Source: Methanomassiliicoccaceae archaeon (GTDB lineage: Archaea > Thermoplasmatota > Thermoplasmata > Methanomassiliicoccales > Methanomethylophilaceae). From it: 10,809 nucleotides of DNA. The notes under the pieces were generated by a model, which worked only from the letters and a program-made list of their open reading frames with translations, had not been told where the DNA came from and made no database searches. The position numbers were made by a program, and so were the translations under genes. Positions 1 to 6,385 of the stretch are shown here, one piece after another (positions within the stretch are counted from its first letter, which is position 1; each line of letters opens with the position of its first letter). The stretch is from contig WQZJ01000037.1 of NCBI GenBank assembly GCA_009780795.1, forward strand, positions 1-10,809. Direction: 5' to 3'.

Positions 1-133
1 AGTGATGGGACACTCCTCACTGGTCACTACGCAGCGCTATTACTGCGACAAGGACATCCGCGTCGCATCGAGGGAAATGAAAGAATTCTGGTCGAAGAAC
101 CGAAAACCGGAGGCATCGGAAGAAGACGTCTGA
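1..133 (+). CDS. Tyrosine recombinase/integrase, C-terminal fragment (5' end outside window)
   Basis: The frame is open from the left edge and stops at TGA 131-133, giving about 43 residues. It begins VMGHSSLVTTQRYY, which matches the C-terminal signature of tyrosine recombinases (XerC/D/A and phage-type integrases). That signature is the box II G-H followed nine residues later by the nucleophilic Tyr, here codon 38-40. After it comes a charged tail (REMKEFWSKN, then an acidic end), as is common in this family. The enzyme class cuts and rejoins DNA through a covalent 3'-phosphotyrosine link. The catalytic Arg and the rest of the protein lie outside the window, so substrate and element type cannot be read. 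The gene ends 41 bp from the 3' end of a convergent tRNA-Lys gene, the usual arrangement for an integrase at an attachment site. A chromosomal XerA-type resolvase is the alternative. Confidence 0.8.
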   Translation, partial: VMGHSSLVTTQRYYCDKDIRVASREMKEFWSKNRKPEASEEDV

Positions 134-144
134 AAACAATAGAA

Positions 145-151
145 TTTTTTT
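145..151 (+). terminator. T-run terminator after the recombinase gene
   Basis: Seven consecutive T lie 12 bp past the recombinase stop codon, the usual form of an archaeal intrinsic terminator (a U-run without a required hairpin). Just downstream, TGTCT (156-160) and AGACA (165-169) form a small 5-bp inverted repeat with a 4-nt loop, between the T-run and the tRNA 3' end. It could separate the two convergent transcripts. The terminator role is inferred. Confidence 0.45.
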
Positions 152-174
152 CGCTTGTCTGGGTAGACAGATAG

Positions 175-248
175 CGGGCTTGAAGGGATTCGAACCCTTG
201 GCCGATCGGTTAAGAGCCGATCGCTCTACCTAGCTGAGCTACAAGCCC
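175..248 (-). tRNA. tRNA-Lys (anticodon CUU)
   Basis: Read on the minus strand, 248 to 175 folds as a complete 74-nt cloverleaf. The acceptor arms GGGCTTG/CAAGCCC pair over 7 bp and the discriminator is G. The D-stem is GCTC/GAGC, the anticodon stem ATCGG/CCGAT encloses the loop CTCTTAA, the variable loop has 5 nt, and the T-arm is AAGGG-TTCGAAT-CCCTT. The loop gives anticodon CUU, which reads the Lys codon AAG. CCA is not encoded, so it would be added after transcription. No intron is seen. The anticodon stem extends by two further pairs into a 7-bp symmetric block (CGATCGG/CCGATCG). Such symmetric blocks in tRNA genes are often used as recombinase core sites, which is relevant because of the neighbouring recombinase fragment. 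Confidence 0.95.
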
Positions 249-273
249 GTCTTTTTGCCTCAAGTATCTTCCC

Positions 274-282
274 ATTAATAAA
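274..282 (-). promoter_or_regulatory. TATA box of tRNA-Lys
   Basis: On the minus strand the sequence TTTATTAAT is centred about 30 nt upstream of the first base of the mature tRNA. This fits an archaeal TATA box (centre near -26/-27) with a leader of only a few nucleotides. The purine-rich GAAGC immediately upstream could act as the TFB recognition element. Confidence 0.6.
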
Positions 283-355
283 GCTTCGCGCACGCAGGTT
301 TTTGCATGTTCTGCGTTAAAAAACATCAGTGTCGTTCCGCCTCACAATCACAACG

Positions 356-363
356 AATATAAC
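356..363 (+). promoter_or_regulatory. TATA-like box for the CBS-domain gene (leaderless start)
   Basis: AATATAAC is centred about 26 nt upstream of ATG 386, the exact spacing expected when transcription starts at the first base of the start codon. No Shine-Dalgarno sequence precedes that ATG. This argues for translation from 386 and against the longer open frame that begins at GTG 329, because the box itself lies inside that extension. Confidence 0.5.
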
Positions 364-385
364 CCTTGGAACACATGCTGAAAAC

Positions 386-868
386 ATGGTCAAACTTCAT
401 GTAAGGGACGTAATGACGACGCAGGTGGTGACGCTGAAGGAGACGGACACCATAAAGCAGGCGACGGTCCTCTTCGCGCTGCACAACATATCCGGCGCCC
501 CCGTCGTGGATGACGACAGACATCTCATAGGGATACTCAGCGAGACGGACATTCTGGAACTTGTGATGAAATATCAGGACCAGCTGCACATAGACCATCC
601 GTCGCTCTATATGCTGGAATCCCCCATGGACGACACGTCCGGCGATGAGGACGTCAAGAAAGCAAGCGATGACATATCCAACACGCTCGTCAAGGACATA
701 ATGACGCGCACGGTCCTCACGACCGCACCGGATGCCATGATCGCTGACGTTACACAAGAGATGATCAAGAAGACGGTCAACCGCGTACCGGTGCTTGAGA
801 GAGGGGTCCTCGTCGGAATAATATCCAGAGGGGACATAATATTCTCGATATACAAGAAAAAGAGATGA
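386..868 (+). CDS. Two-CBS-domain protein
   Basis: A 160-residue soluble protein made almost entirely of a CBS pair. CBS1 (about residues 6-62) starts VRDVMTTQVVTL and ends GILSETDILELV. CBS2 (about 102-157) starts VKDIMTRTVLTT and ends GIISRGDIIFSIY. The hydrophilic linker between them (about 78-100) is acidic. CBS pairs bind adenine nucleotides or related ligands and usually regulate a partner protein, but no partner or effector domain is fused here, so the target is unknown. ATG 386 was chosen because it gives a compact CBS start and is preceded by a well-placed TATA box. The frame is open back to GTG 329, but those extra residues match no CBS sequence. The hydrolase gene follows after 33 bp, so the two may be co-transcribed. 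Confidence 0.88.
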   Translation: MVKLHVRDVMTTQVVTLKETDTIKQATVLFALHNISGAPVVDDDRHLIGILSETDILELVMKYQDQLHIDHPSLYMLESPMDDTSGDEDVKKASDDISNTLVKDIMTRTVLTTAPDAMIADVTQEMIKKTVNRVPVLERGVLVGIISRGDIIFSIYKKKR

Positions 869-901
869 TCCGATAACGATGATGGGATGGGAACGATCGT
901 G

Positions 902-1654
902 ATGGAGGTGCACGTCCTCGCCAGCGGCAGTGACGGCAACTGTACTGTTGTTGTTTTTGAGGACCATGCCGTCATGGTGGACGCGGGCATCAGCGGCAAA
1001 AGGATAATGCAATTGATGAACCTGAACGGACTCGACCCGTCGCTCGTGAAGGAGATACTGATAACACATGAGCACAGCGACCATGTCTCCGGTGCCGGTA
1101 TAATGGCGAGGAAGCTCGGCGTTCCGATCAGATGCAACGAAAAGACGTTCATCTCGCACGACTTCGGGAAGGTGACGTATTCCAGGATAACAACAATGGA
1201 GACGTTCTCGTCCGGCCCCATGAGCGTCGTTCCGTTACCGACATCGCACAACGCGTCCGAACCGAACGCCTTCCTTATATCAGCCGGCGGTAAGAGAGTA
1301 CTGATCGCAACGGACACCGGTAAGATGACATGTGAGGTGGAGAACGAACTTCAAGGTGCCGATCTGGCGATACTTGAATCGAATTATGACAAACAGATGC
1401 TGGCCACCGGACCCTATCCGCCGATGCTGAAGAGACTGGTCGGAAGTGATATCGGACATCTGTCGAACGTGGACTGCGCCGAATCGCTCAGAAGGACGAT
1501 GAACGAGAAAAGGAAGATATTCCTGGCGCACATAAGCAGGAACAACAACACCCCGGACACCGCCCGTGAGACGGTCTCCGAGATAACGGGCATAAAGAGA
1601 TCGAAGATAGACTGCCTGGAGTTCAAGGGCGATACAAGGATAATCAGGGTTTGA
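902..1654 (+). CDS. MBL-fold metallohydrolase, YycJ/WalJ-like
   Basis: A 250-residue metallo-beta-lactamase-fold hydrolase. The N-terminus MEVHVLASGSDGNC matches the first strand and Gly/Ser turn typical of the YycJ/WalJ branch. The metal-binding HxHxDH motif is at residues 56-61 (HEHSDH). Further likely ligands are His116 (in TSHNA), Asp138 (in ATDTG) and the late His210 (in LAHISRNNN), an element resembling the HLS-x-NN motif of that branch. The dinuclear metal site therefore looks complete. In bacteria this branch has been linked to 5'-3' exonuclease or repair activity; the substrate in archaea is unknown to me. ATG 902 fits the family start. In-frame ATG 887 would add five residues with no better ribosome site. 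The 3' end overlaps the convergent GINS gene by 11 bp. Confidence 0.85.
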   Translation: MEVHVLASGSDGNCTVVVFEDHAVMVDAGISGKRIMQLMNLNGLDPSLVKEILITHEHSDHVSGAGIMARKLGVPIRCNEKTFISHDFGKVTYSRITTMETFSSGPMSVVPLPTSHNASEPNAFLISAGGKRVLIATDTGKMTCEVENELQGADLAILESNYDKQMLATGPYPPMLKRLVGSDIGHLSNVDCAESLRRTMNEKRKIFLAHISRNNNTPDTARETVSEITGIKRSKIDCLEFKGDTRIIRV

Positions 1655-2366
1655 TGTCCAGCACGACCGCCTTTTCGTGTTTTATCAGAGCGCCGGCGAA
1701 CGCGGTCGGCATTCTGGTTATATCCTCTTTCTTCAGCACATAGTCACGGTCCGGACCTGCGAATCTTGGAATGTCCTCCAGTATGCGTATGACGACCATC
1801 TCCTCCTTCGGCTCCGTGTCCCTTCGCGGTCTTTCGATGATTTCCTCCCCCTCCTCCGCGACCACCACATCATCCGGGATGTCGTTCATCACGTCCTCTT
1901 GTACGTAACTGATGACGTCATCTGCAACGATGCGTGCGCGCATCCCGTCGTCAGGCAGGAGGTCCTGCTTCGCGCCCTTCTTAGCGTCCTTCGCAGTCCC
2001 GCGAAGCTTACCGGACGCGGATGCGACGCTTTCGTAATATTCGCGCTCTTCCGGAGTGAGTTTATCGACGGCATTATCGGCGCCCATGGACGCACGCAGG
2101 GCCATCTTCGCTATCTTCTCCATCCGCAGGCCGATCACCTTCTGAGCTGTGAACGCCACCTTCTTGCGGCGTTCGCTCAGACCTTCGCACATTATTGAGT
2201 CCGGATCCTTCGAGAGCTCCGCCTCATACTCTTTGCGGACGCTCTCCTGCAGTTGCTTCAGAGCTGAGTACAGATCCCTCCTCACATCGGACAGCATCTG
2301 CGACCTCATCTCCGTCCTGTATATGGCGGACAGTTCGTCGAATGCCATCTGCTCCTGCGCGGTCAT
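1644..2366 (-). CDS. DNA replication factor GINS, Gins51-type
   Basis: A 240-residue archaeal GINS subunit, part of the complex that joins MCM and the Cdc45/RecJ-like protein in the replicative CMG helicase. The N-terminal half (about 1-115) is the helical A domain, with the motif SERRKKVAFTAQKVIGLRMEKIAKMAL. The C-terminal half of about 50 residues (VVIRILEDIPRFAGPD, then YVLKKEDITRMP) is the small beta-strand B domain. This A-then-B order is that of Gins51, the Sld5/Psf1-like subunit; the Gins23 partner is not in the window. The two domains are joined by a long charged linker (about 118-188), basic first and then strongly acidic. ATG 2366 was chosen because a TATA box sits 25 nt upstream; GTG 2372 would add two residues. 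Its end overlaps the hydrolase gene on the other strand. Confidence 0.88.
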   Translation of the reverse strand: MTAQEQMAFDELSAIYRTEMRSQMLSDVRRDLYSALKQLQESVRKEYEAELSKDPDSIMCEGLSERRKKVAFTAQKVIGLRMEKIAKMALRASMGADNAVDKLTPEEREYYESVASASGKLRGTAKDAKKGAKQDLLPDDGMRARIVADDVISYVQEDVMNDIPDDVVVAEEGEEIIERPRRDTEPKEEMVVIRILEDIPRFAGPDRDYVLKKEDITRMPTAFAGALIKHEKAVVLDIKP

Positions 2367-2386
2367 CGTCACAGCTAACCTTATGT

Positions 2387-2395
2387 GAATATTTG
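2387..2395 (-). promoter_or_regulatory. TATA-like box for the GINS gene
   Basis: On the minus strand CAAATATTC is centred 25 nt upstream of ATG 2366, consistent with a leaderless transcript beginning at that codon. No convincing Shine-Dalgarno sequence lies between the box and the start. Confidence 0.5.
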
Positions 2396-2442
2396 AGAGT
2401 TATCACTGATCCCCCACACAATAGGCGAACTTCGGAAAACCA

Positions 2443-2450
2443 TCATAAAC
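2443..2450 (+). promoter_or_regulatory. Possible TATA-like box for the Toprim-gene leader
   Basis: TCATAAAC is the best AT-rich box on the plus strand of this intergenic region. An initiation point about 26 nt on would fall near 2472, giving a leader of roughly 100 nt that contains the inverted repeat at 2489-2530. This is a weak match and is supported only by position. Confidence 0.25.
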
Positions 2451-2488
2451 GTGTTCGGGCATATCACAGGTATGGATATCTCGGTGTT

Positions 2489-2530
2489 CCGCGTCACATC
2501 GAAGAACGTACGGACGCAGATGTGATGCGG
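2489..2530 (+). repeat. 12-bp inverted repeat with 18-nt loop in the Toprim leader
   Basis: The arms CCGCGTCACATC (2489-2500) and GATGTGATGCGG (2519-2530) pair along all 12 positions with a single G-U wobble (2493 with 2526). They enclose an 18-nt loop that itself contains the palindrome CGTACG. A competing shorter pairing exists between GCGTC (2491-2495) and GACGC (2513-2517). The element could act as an RNA hairpin in the leader of the downstream gene or as a DNA operator. No T-run follows, so it is not a simple terminator. Confidence 0.6.
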
Positions 2531-2557
2531 TAACCATGAGGAGATGACATCATTACC

Positions 2558-2562
2558 GGAGG
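2558..2562 (+). promoter_or_regulatory. Shine-Dalgarno site of the Toprim gene
   Basis: GGAGG lies 7 nt ahead of ATG 2570. It fixes the start, since the frame upstream is closed by a stop at 2537-2539 with no other ATG. Confidence 0.75.
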
Positions 2563-2569
2563 CGGCGGA

Positions 2570-2989
2570 ATGAACGGTGCGGAACGTCTTGAAAAGCTGA
2601 AAGAGATATTCGACGACCTTTTTGATATCCCGGACGATCACGTTCTGATCGTGGAGGGTCAGAAGGACAAGATGGCGCTGTGGCTCGCGGGCGTGAGCGG
2701 AAGGATGACCGCCGTCCAGTCGGAAGGAGGACCGCTGAAGGTAGCAGAGAGACTTTTCGAAGAAAAAATGAATGCGGTCATCCTCACGGATTGGGATCAC
2801 GAGGGCGAGAAGATAGCCAAGGAACTCGAACGTTGTTTGTCGTCACTGTGTATCAAATACGACCTGACGATAAGGCGCAGGTTGCGCTCCGTGTGCGGGA
2901 ACGAGATACGCGACATAGAAAGTCTTCCCTCGTTCAACGCACGCCTCGTGAACGAGCATATACGCGGAAAAGAGGTCAAGACTAAATAA
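2570..2989 (+). CDS. Small Toprim-domain protein (primase/RNase M5-like fold)
   Basis: A 139-residue protein dominated by a Toprim fold. The catalytic Glu motif is VLIVEGQKD (Glu29), and the acidic DxD motif is in ILTDWDHEG (Asp74, Asp76). These residues normally bind Mg2+ in topoisomerases, primases, OLD nucleases and RNase M5. The protein is about as long as the stand-alone archaeal Toprim proteins of unknown function related to RNase M5 and DnaG primase, and has no extra recognisable domain. The C-terminal part is basic (IRRRLRS), which suggests nucleic-acid contact. A role in RNA or DNA processing is inferred and the substrate is unknown. The start is set by GGAGG seven bases upstream. 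Its last codons contain the TATA-like box of gcvPA, so the next cluster is probably transcribed separately. Confidence 0.75.
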   Translation: MNGAERLEKLKEIFDDLFDIPDDHVLIVEGQKDKMALWLAGVSGRMTAVQSEGGPLKVAERLFEEKMNAVILTDWDHEGEKIAKELERCLSSLCIKYDLTIRRRLRSVCGNEIRDIESLPSFNARLVNEHIRGKEVKTK

Positions 2990-2990
2990 T
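2983..2990 (+). promoter_or_regulatory. TATA-like box for gcvPA (leaderless start)
   Basis: TAAATAAT overlaps the Toprim stop codon and is centred about 26 nt upstream of ATG 3012. The 22-bp gap to that ATG has no Shine-Dalgarno sequence, so transcription probably begins at the start codon itself. Confidence 0.5.
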
Positions 2991-3011
2991 CCCCCGTATT
3001 ACAGCCATTCC

Positions 3012-4328
3012 ATGAAGGAACGCATGTTGCGCCGATTGGGTATGTCATCGGCCGATGAGCTGTTTGCCGACGTGCCGCAGGACGTCAGGAAGGAGCTGAA
3101 CATAGGCCCCGGGTTGTCAGAGATGGAAATGGTCGAGAAGGTAGCGGGAACGCTTCAGAGGAACGTTACCGCGGCCGATATTCCGTCGTTCATGGGATTG
3201 GGAGTCTACAGGCACTACGTCCCCGCCGCAGTGGACCACGTGACAGGAATGTCACAGATGTACACATCATACACCCCGTACCAACCGGAGATAAGCCAGG
3301 GCATGCTTCGTGCGCTCTTTGAATATCAAAGCGTGGTGTGCGAACTCACAGGCATGGACGCGGCGAACTCGTCGATGTACGACTGCGCTACCGCTCTCGG
3401 AGAGGCGGCGAGAATGTGCTCCCGCATATCCAAAGGCAAGACGTTCCTGATCCCGGAGGCACTGAGCAAAGAGAAAGTCTCGGTGCTGAACAACTACCTC
3501 GTAGGCACAGGGATAAGCACAACGACATACGGTTTCGATAAGAGGACGGGAGCGCTCTCACTGGATGACATAGCGGCCGCCGTCAAGAAGGGCGGGCTGT
3601 GCGGTGTGTACGCCGAGATGCCGAACATGTTCGGCATACTTGACGGCAACACGGCGTCAGTGAAACAGATCATAGGGAACGTCCCGCTGGTGATAGGCGT
3701 GAACCCGATGTGCATGCCTCTCGTGAGGCCGCCCGGCGAGATGGGCGCGGACCTCGCGATAGGCGAGGGACAGCCGATGGGCACGAGGATGGGCTTCGGT
3801 TCCCCGTTGCTCGGCATGTTCGCATGCCGTCAGGACCACATAAGGAAGATGCCTGGTCGTATAGTCGGGATGTCCGAGGATATGGACGGCAACGCTGCGC
3901 TGTGCCTCACTCTGCAGACGAGGGAACAGCACATAAGGCGCAGTTCCGCGACATCCAACATATGCACCAACGAGGCGCTCACTGCAGTGGCCGCTGCCGT
4001 GTACGTATCGGTCCTCGGTGCGGACGGCATGATCACCGTCGCAAAGAAGAACATGGAGCGCGCGAGATCGCTGATGTCGCTGCTCTCCGGTATAAAGGGC
4101 ATAGAGATGGTATTCGATAACATTCATTTCAACGAGTTCGTCGTGAGGTTCGCGAAGGACGCACGCACGGTGAACGCGGAACTGCTGAAGAAGGGAGTCA
4201 TGGGCGGCGTACCGCTGGGCGGACACGCGAAGGGCATGGACGACTGCATGCTGATCGCGACGACAGAGATGCACTCCGATGCCGATCACAAGAAACTCGC
4301 CGACGCATTGAAGGAGGTGCTCGCATGA
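3012..4328 (+). CDS. gcvPA: Glycine dehydrogenase (decarboxylating) subunit 1
   Basis: A 438-residue protein corresponding to the N-terminal half of glycine decarboxylase (P-protein), the alpha subunit in organisms with a split enzyme. With GcvPB it decarboxylates glycine and passes the aminomethyl group to the lipoyl arm of H-protein. Family hallmarks include IPSFMGLGVYRHYVP near residue 58, SQMYTSYTPYQPEISQG about 25 residues later, FEYQSVVCELTGMDAANSSMYD, and GQPMGTRMGFGSPLLG in the middle. Length is normal for the split subunit. The N-terminus begins with a short Met-Lys-Glu helix and aligns with the family's usual start region (MSSADELFADVP). The gene overlaps gcvPB by 4 bp (ATGA), which suggests translational coupling and matched output. 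No gcvT, gcvH or lpd lies nearby. Confidence 0.95.
   Translation: MKERMLRRLGMSSADELFADVPQDVRKELNIGPGLSEMEMVEKVAGTLQRNVTAADIPSFMGLGVYRHYVPAAVDHVTGMSQMYTSYTPYQPEISQGMLRALFEYQSVVCELTGMDAANSSMYDCATALGEAARMCSRISKGKTFLIPEALSKEKVSVLNNYLVGTGISTTTYGFDKRTGALSLDDIAAAVKKGGLCGVYAEMPNMFGILDGNTASVKQIIGNVPLVIGVNPMCMPLVRPPGEMGADLAIGEGQPMGTRMGFGSPLLGMFACRQDHIRKMPGRIVGMSEDMDGNAALCLTLQTREQHIRRSSATSNICTNEALTAVAAAVYVSVLGADGMITVAKKNMERARSLMSLLSGIKGIEMVFDNIHFNEFVVRFAKDARTVNAELLKKGVMGGVPLGGHAKGMDDCMLIATTEMHSDADHKKLADALKEVLA
4313..4319 (+). promoter_or_regulatory. Shine-Dalgarno site of gcvPB
   Basis: GGAGGTG, a near-perfect complement of the archaeal 16S rRNA tail, lies 5 nt before ATG 4325, inside the end of gcvPA. 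The strong site contrasts with the apparently leaderless start of gcvPA. Confidence 0.75.
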
Positions 4329-5749
4329 GCATACTGCTTCGGGGCGGACCAATGATGGCCGCCGTTCCTCGGAAGATAGGTCCGTCGGATGTTCCGGACG
4401 TTCTCAAGAGGGATTCGATATGTCTGCCGGACATACCGGAGAGCGAAGTGATACGATACTACACAAAACTGGCGTCAATGAACTTCGGCGTGGACACGGG
4501 ACCGTATCCGCTCGGTTCGTGCACCATGAAATACAATCCGAAGTATGCGGACCGCGTCTCGTCGCTGGGTTCGTTCGCGGACGTGCACCCGTACCAGGAC
4601 GACAGCACCGTACAGGGCACGCTGGCAATGATGTACGACATGGAACGGAAGTTGGCGACAATAGCGGGCATGGATGCCGTGACGCTGCAGCCGGCGGCCG
4701 GTGCTAACGGTGAACATGCGGCGATGCTGATCGTGAAAGCGTACCACGAGGAACGCGGGGAGACCAGGGACGAGGTCATAGTACCGGACAGTGCTCACGG
4801 CACCAACCCCGCGAGCGCCGCGATGGCCGGTTTCAAGGTGATAGAGATACCGTCCGCCTCGGACGGGTCGGCGGACCTCGATGCGCTCAGGGCTGCGGTG
4901 TCCAAGAGAACGGCGGCGTTCATGATAACGAATCCCAATACGCTAGGGATATTCGACCCGAAGATCAGGGAGATGGCGGAGATCCTGCACAAAGAGGGGG
5001 CGCTCATGTACTATGACGGTGCCAATCTGAACGCAATAATGGGCGTGACCACGCCCGGCGACATGAACTTCGATATCGTTCATTTCAACGTCCACAAGAC
5101 GTTCGGTGCGCCGCACGGCGGCGGAGGCCCCGGTTCCGGCCCGGTGGGCGTCAAGAAGGAACTGATCAAATACCTGCCTTCCCCGGTGGTAAGGAAGGAC
5201 GGCGACATGTACAGACTGGAGGACAACGGTCCAGCGAGCATAGGTAAGGTAAGGTCATTCTACGGAAATTTGAACGTAATACTGAGAGGATATGCGTACA
5301 TCCTGAGGATGGGGTCGGAAGGCCTCAGGGATGCGACCGTAAGGGCAGTGCTCAACTCGAACTACCTGAAGGAGATGCTGAAGGACGTCTACGAGATACC
5401 GTACGGCGACCTGAAGAAGCATGAATTCGTATTGAGCGCATCCGTCCTGAAGAGGGACAAGGGCGTAAGGGCGATGGACATCGCAAAAAGGATGATCGAC
5501 TTCGGCATCCACCCGCCAACCGTGTACTTCCCGATGCTTGTCGACGAATCGATGATGTTCGAGCCGACGGAGGACTGTTCCGAGGACGACCTGAACAGGA
5601 TGGCCGAGGTACTGATCGCAATAGCGAACGAGCCTGCGGACATAGTGACCAACGCCCCGTACTGCGGTCCGGTCAAGAGGGTGGACGAGACGAAGGCCGC
5701 AAAAGATATGATACTCAGCGTGCGTTACCTTAAGAGCAGGGAGCAATGA
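4325..5749 (+). CDS. gcvPB: Glycine dehydrogenase (decarboxylating) subunit 2
   Basis: A 474-residue PLP-dependent beta subunit of the split glycine decarboxylase, which carries the cofactor. The PLP Lys is Lys258 in the motif HFNVHKTFGAPHGGGGPGSG (253-272). Asp231 (in YYDGAN) is placed to contact the pyridine nitrogen. Other signature blocks are DTGPYPLGSCTMKYNP (57-72), PAAGANGEHAAML and AHGTNPASA (157-165). All expected residues are present and the length is normal. The start overlaps the gcvPA stop in ATGA, and the following kinase gene starts one base after this stop. The two subunits likely form an alpha2-beta2 enzyme that feeds CO2, NH3 and a methylene unit to tetrahydrofolate through GcvH and GcvT encoded elsewhere. 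Confidence 0.96.
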   Translation: MSILLRGGPMMAAVPRKIGPSDVPDVLKRDSICLPDIPESEVIRYYTKLASMNFGVDTGPYPLGSCTMKYNPKYADRVSSLGSFADVHPYQDDSTVQGTLAMMYDMERKLATIAGMDAVTLQPAAGANGEHAAMLIVKAYHEERGETRDEVIVPDSAHGTNPASAAMAGFKVIEIPSASDGSADLDALRAAVSKRTAAFMITNPNTLGIFDPKIREMAEILHKEGALMYYDGANLNAIMGVTTPGDMNFDIVHFNVHKTFGAPHGGGGPGSGPVGVKKELIKYLPSPVVRKDGDMYRLEDNGPASIGKVRSFYGNLNVILRGYAYILRMGSEGLRDATVRAVLNSNYLKEMLKDVYEIPYGDLKKHEFVLSASVLKRDKGVRAMDIAKRMIDFGIHPPTVYFPMLVDESMMFEPTEDCSEDDLNRMAEVLIAIANEPADIVTNAPYCGPVKRVDETKAAKDMILSVRYLKSREQ

Positions 5750-5750
5750 G

Positions 5751-6344
5751 ATGAGAAAGGGAGCCTTCATTGTATTCGAGGGGATCGACGGATCGGGGAA
5801 GTCGTCATGCATGGACGAGGTCGCCTCCGCTTTGCTCAGAGAAAGGATAAAGGTCATCAAGACCTCGGAACCGACCAAGGGCGAGATAGGCGCAATTCTA
5901 AGAACATCCGGTAACAGGACGCCGGAGGCGGAGGCGCTGCTGTTCACCGCTGACCGTGCCGTCCACACATGCGAGATAGTGAAATGGGTCGAGAGCGGGA
6001 AGACCGTGCTCTGCGACAGATACTACGCATCAACGATAGCATATCAGTCCGCCTCCCTCAACGGACGTTCCGCGGACGCGGACTGGTTGACCGCGATCAA
6101 CGACGAAGTGATAATCGAGCCCGATATGACGTTACTCTTCGACATCGATCCGGAACTGAGCATGGGGCGCGTCGAATCCCGGGGCAGGAGGAGCAGATTC
6201 GAACGTCCCGAATACTTGAGAGAGGTACGGAACAACTATCTGAGGATAGCTAAATTGCGTAATTTCAAGGTGATAGATGCGTCCAGGCCGAAGGAAGAGG
6301 TCCTGGAGGATGTCCTTCGTCGCGTCCGCGAGATCACAGGGTAA
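5751..6344 (+). CDS. tmk: Thymidylate (dTMP) kinase
   Basis: A 197-residue P-loop kinase that phosphorylates dTMP to dTDP with ATP in dTTP synthesis. The Walker A loop is GIDGSGKSS (11-19). The family motif DRYYASTIAYQ (89-99) carries the Asp-Arg-Tyr signature for dTMP binding. A lid segment RGRRSRFE (144-151) supplies arginines. TSEPT (38-42) is the conserved Glu-Pro loop. No key residue is missing. A GGGAG ribosome site lies 7 nt before the ATG, and the gene follows gcvPB after one base, so it is probably in the same transcript. The link is plausible because the glycine cleavage system makes 5,10-methylene-folate, the usual methyl donor for dTMP synthesis. The functional coupling is inferred. 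Confidence 0.94.
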   Translation: MRKGAFIVFEGIDGSGKSSCMDEVASALLRERIKVIKTSEPTKGEIGAILRTSGNRTPEAEALLFTADRAVHTCEIVKWVESGKTVLCDRYYASTIAYQSASLNGRSADADWLTAINDEVIIEPDMTLLFDIDPELSMGRVESRGRRSRFERPEYLREVRNNYLRIAKLRNFKVIDASRPKEEVLEDVLRRVREITG

Positions 6345-6346
6345 GG

Positions 6347-6361
6347 ATTATAACGGGTATA
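6347..6361 (+). promoter_or_regulatory. Possible promoter region of coaBC
   Basis: The 41-bp gap between tmk and coaBC is AT-rich and contains two overlapping TATA-like stretches, ATTATAAC and GGTATAGG. The second is about 26 nt from ATG 6386. Either could serve as a promoter, but read-through from tmk cannot be excluded. Confidence 0.35.
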
Positions 6362-6373
6362 GGATTATGATAT

Positions 6374-6380
6374 GGGGGAG
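6374..6380 (+). promoter_or_regulatory. Shine-Dalgarno site of coaBC
   Basis: GGGGGAG lies 5 nt ahead of ATG 6386 and decides the start of the gene. Confidence 0.65.
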
Positions 6381-6385
6381 AGATA

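Noticed and set aside
329..385. N-terminal extension of the CBS protein from GTG 329
   Set aside because: The extension contains the TATA-like box at 356-363 and does not resemble CBS sequence; ATG 386 is the better start.
2195..2533. Plus-strand frame of 112 codons across the GINS start and intergenic region
   Set aside because: Half of it is antisense to GINS and the rest is low-complexity translation; there is no start signal.
3657..4352. Minus-strand open frame of 231 codons opposite gcvPA
   Set aside because: It shadows a well-conserved enzyme gene, is His/Arg-rich and has no ribosome site or family match.
5255..5968. Minus-strand open frame of 237 codons opposite gcvPB and tmk
   Set aside because: It spans the junction of two convincing genes, and its translation lacks any motif.
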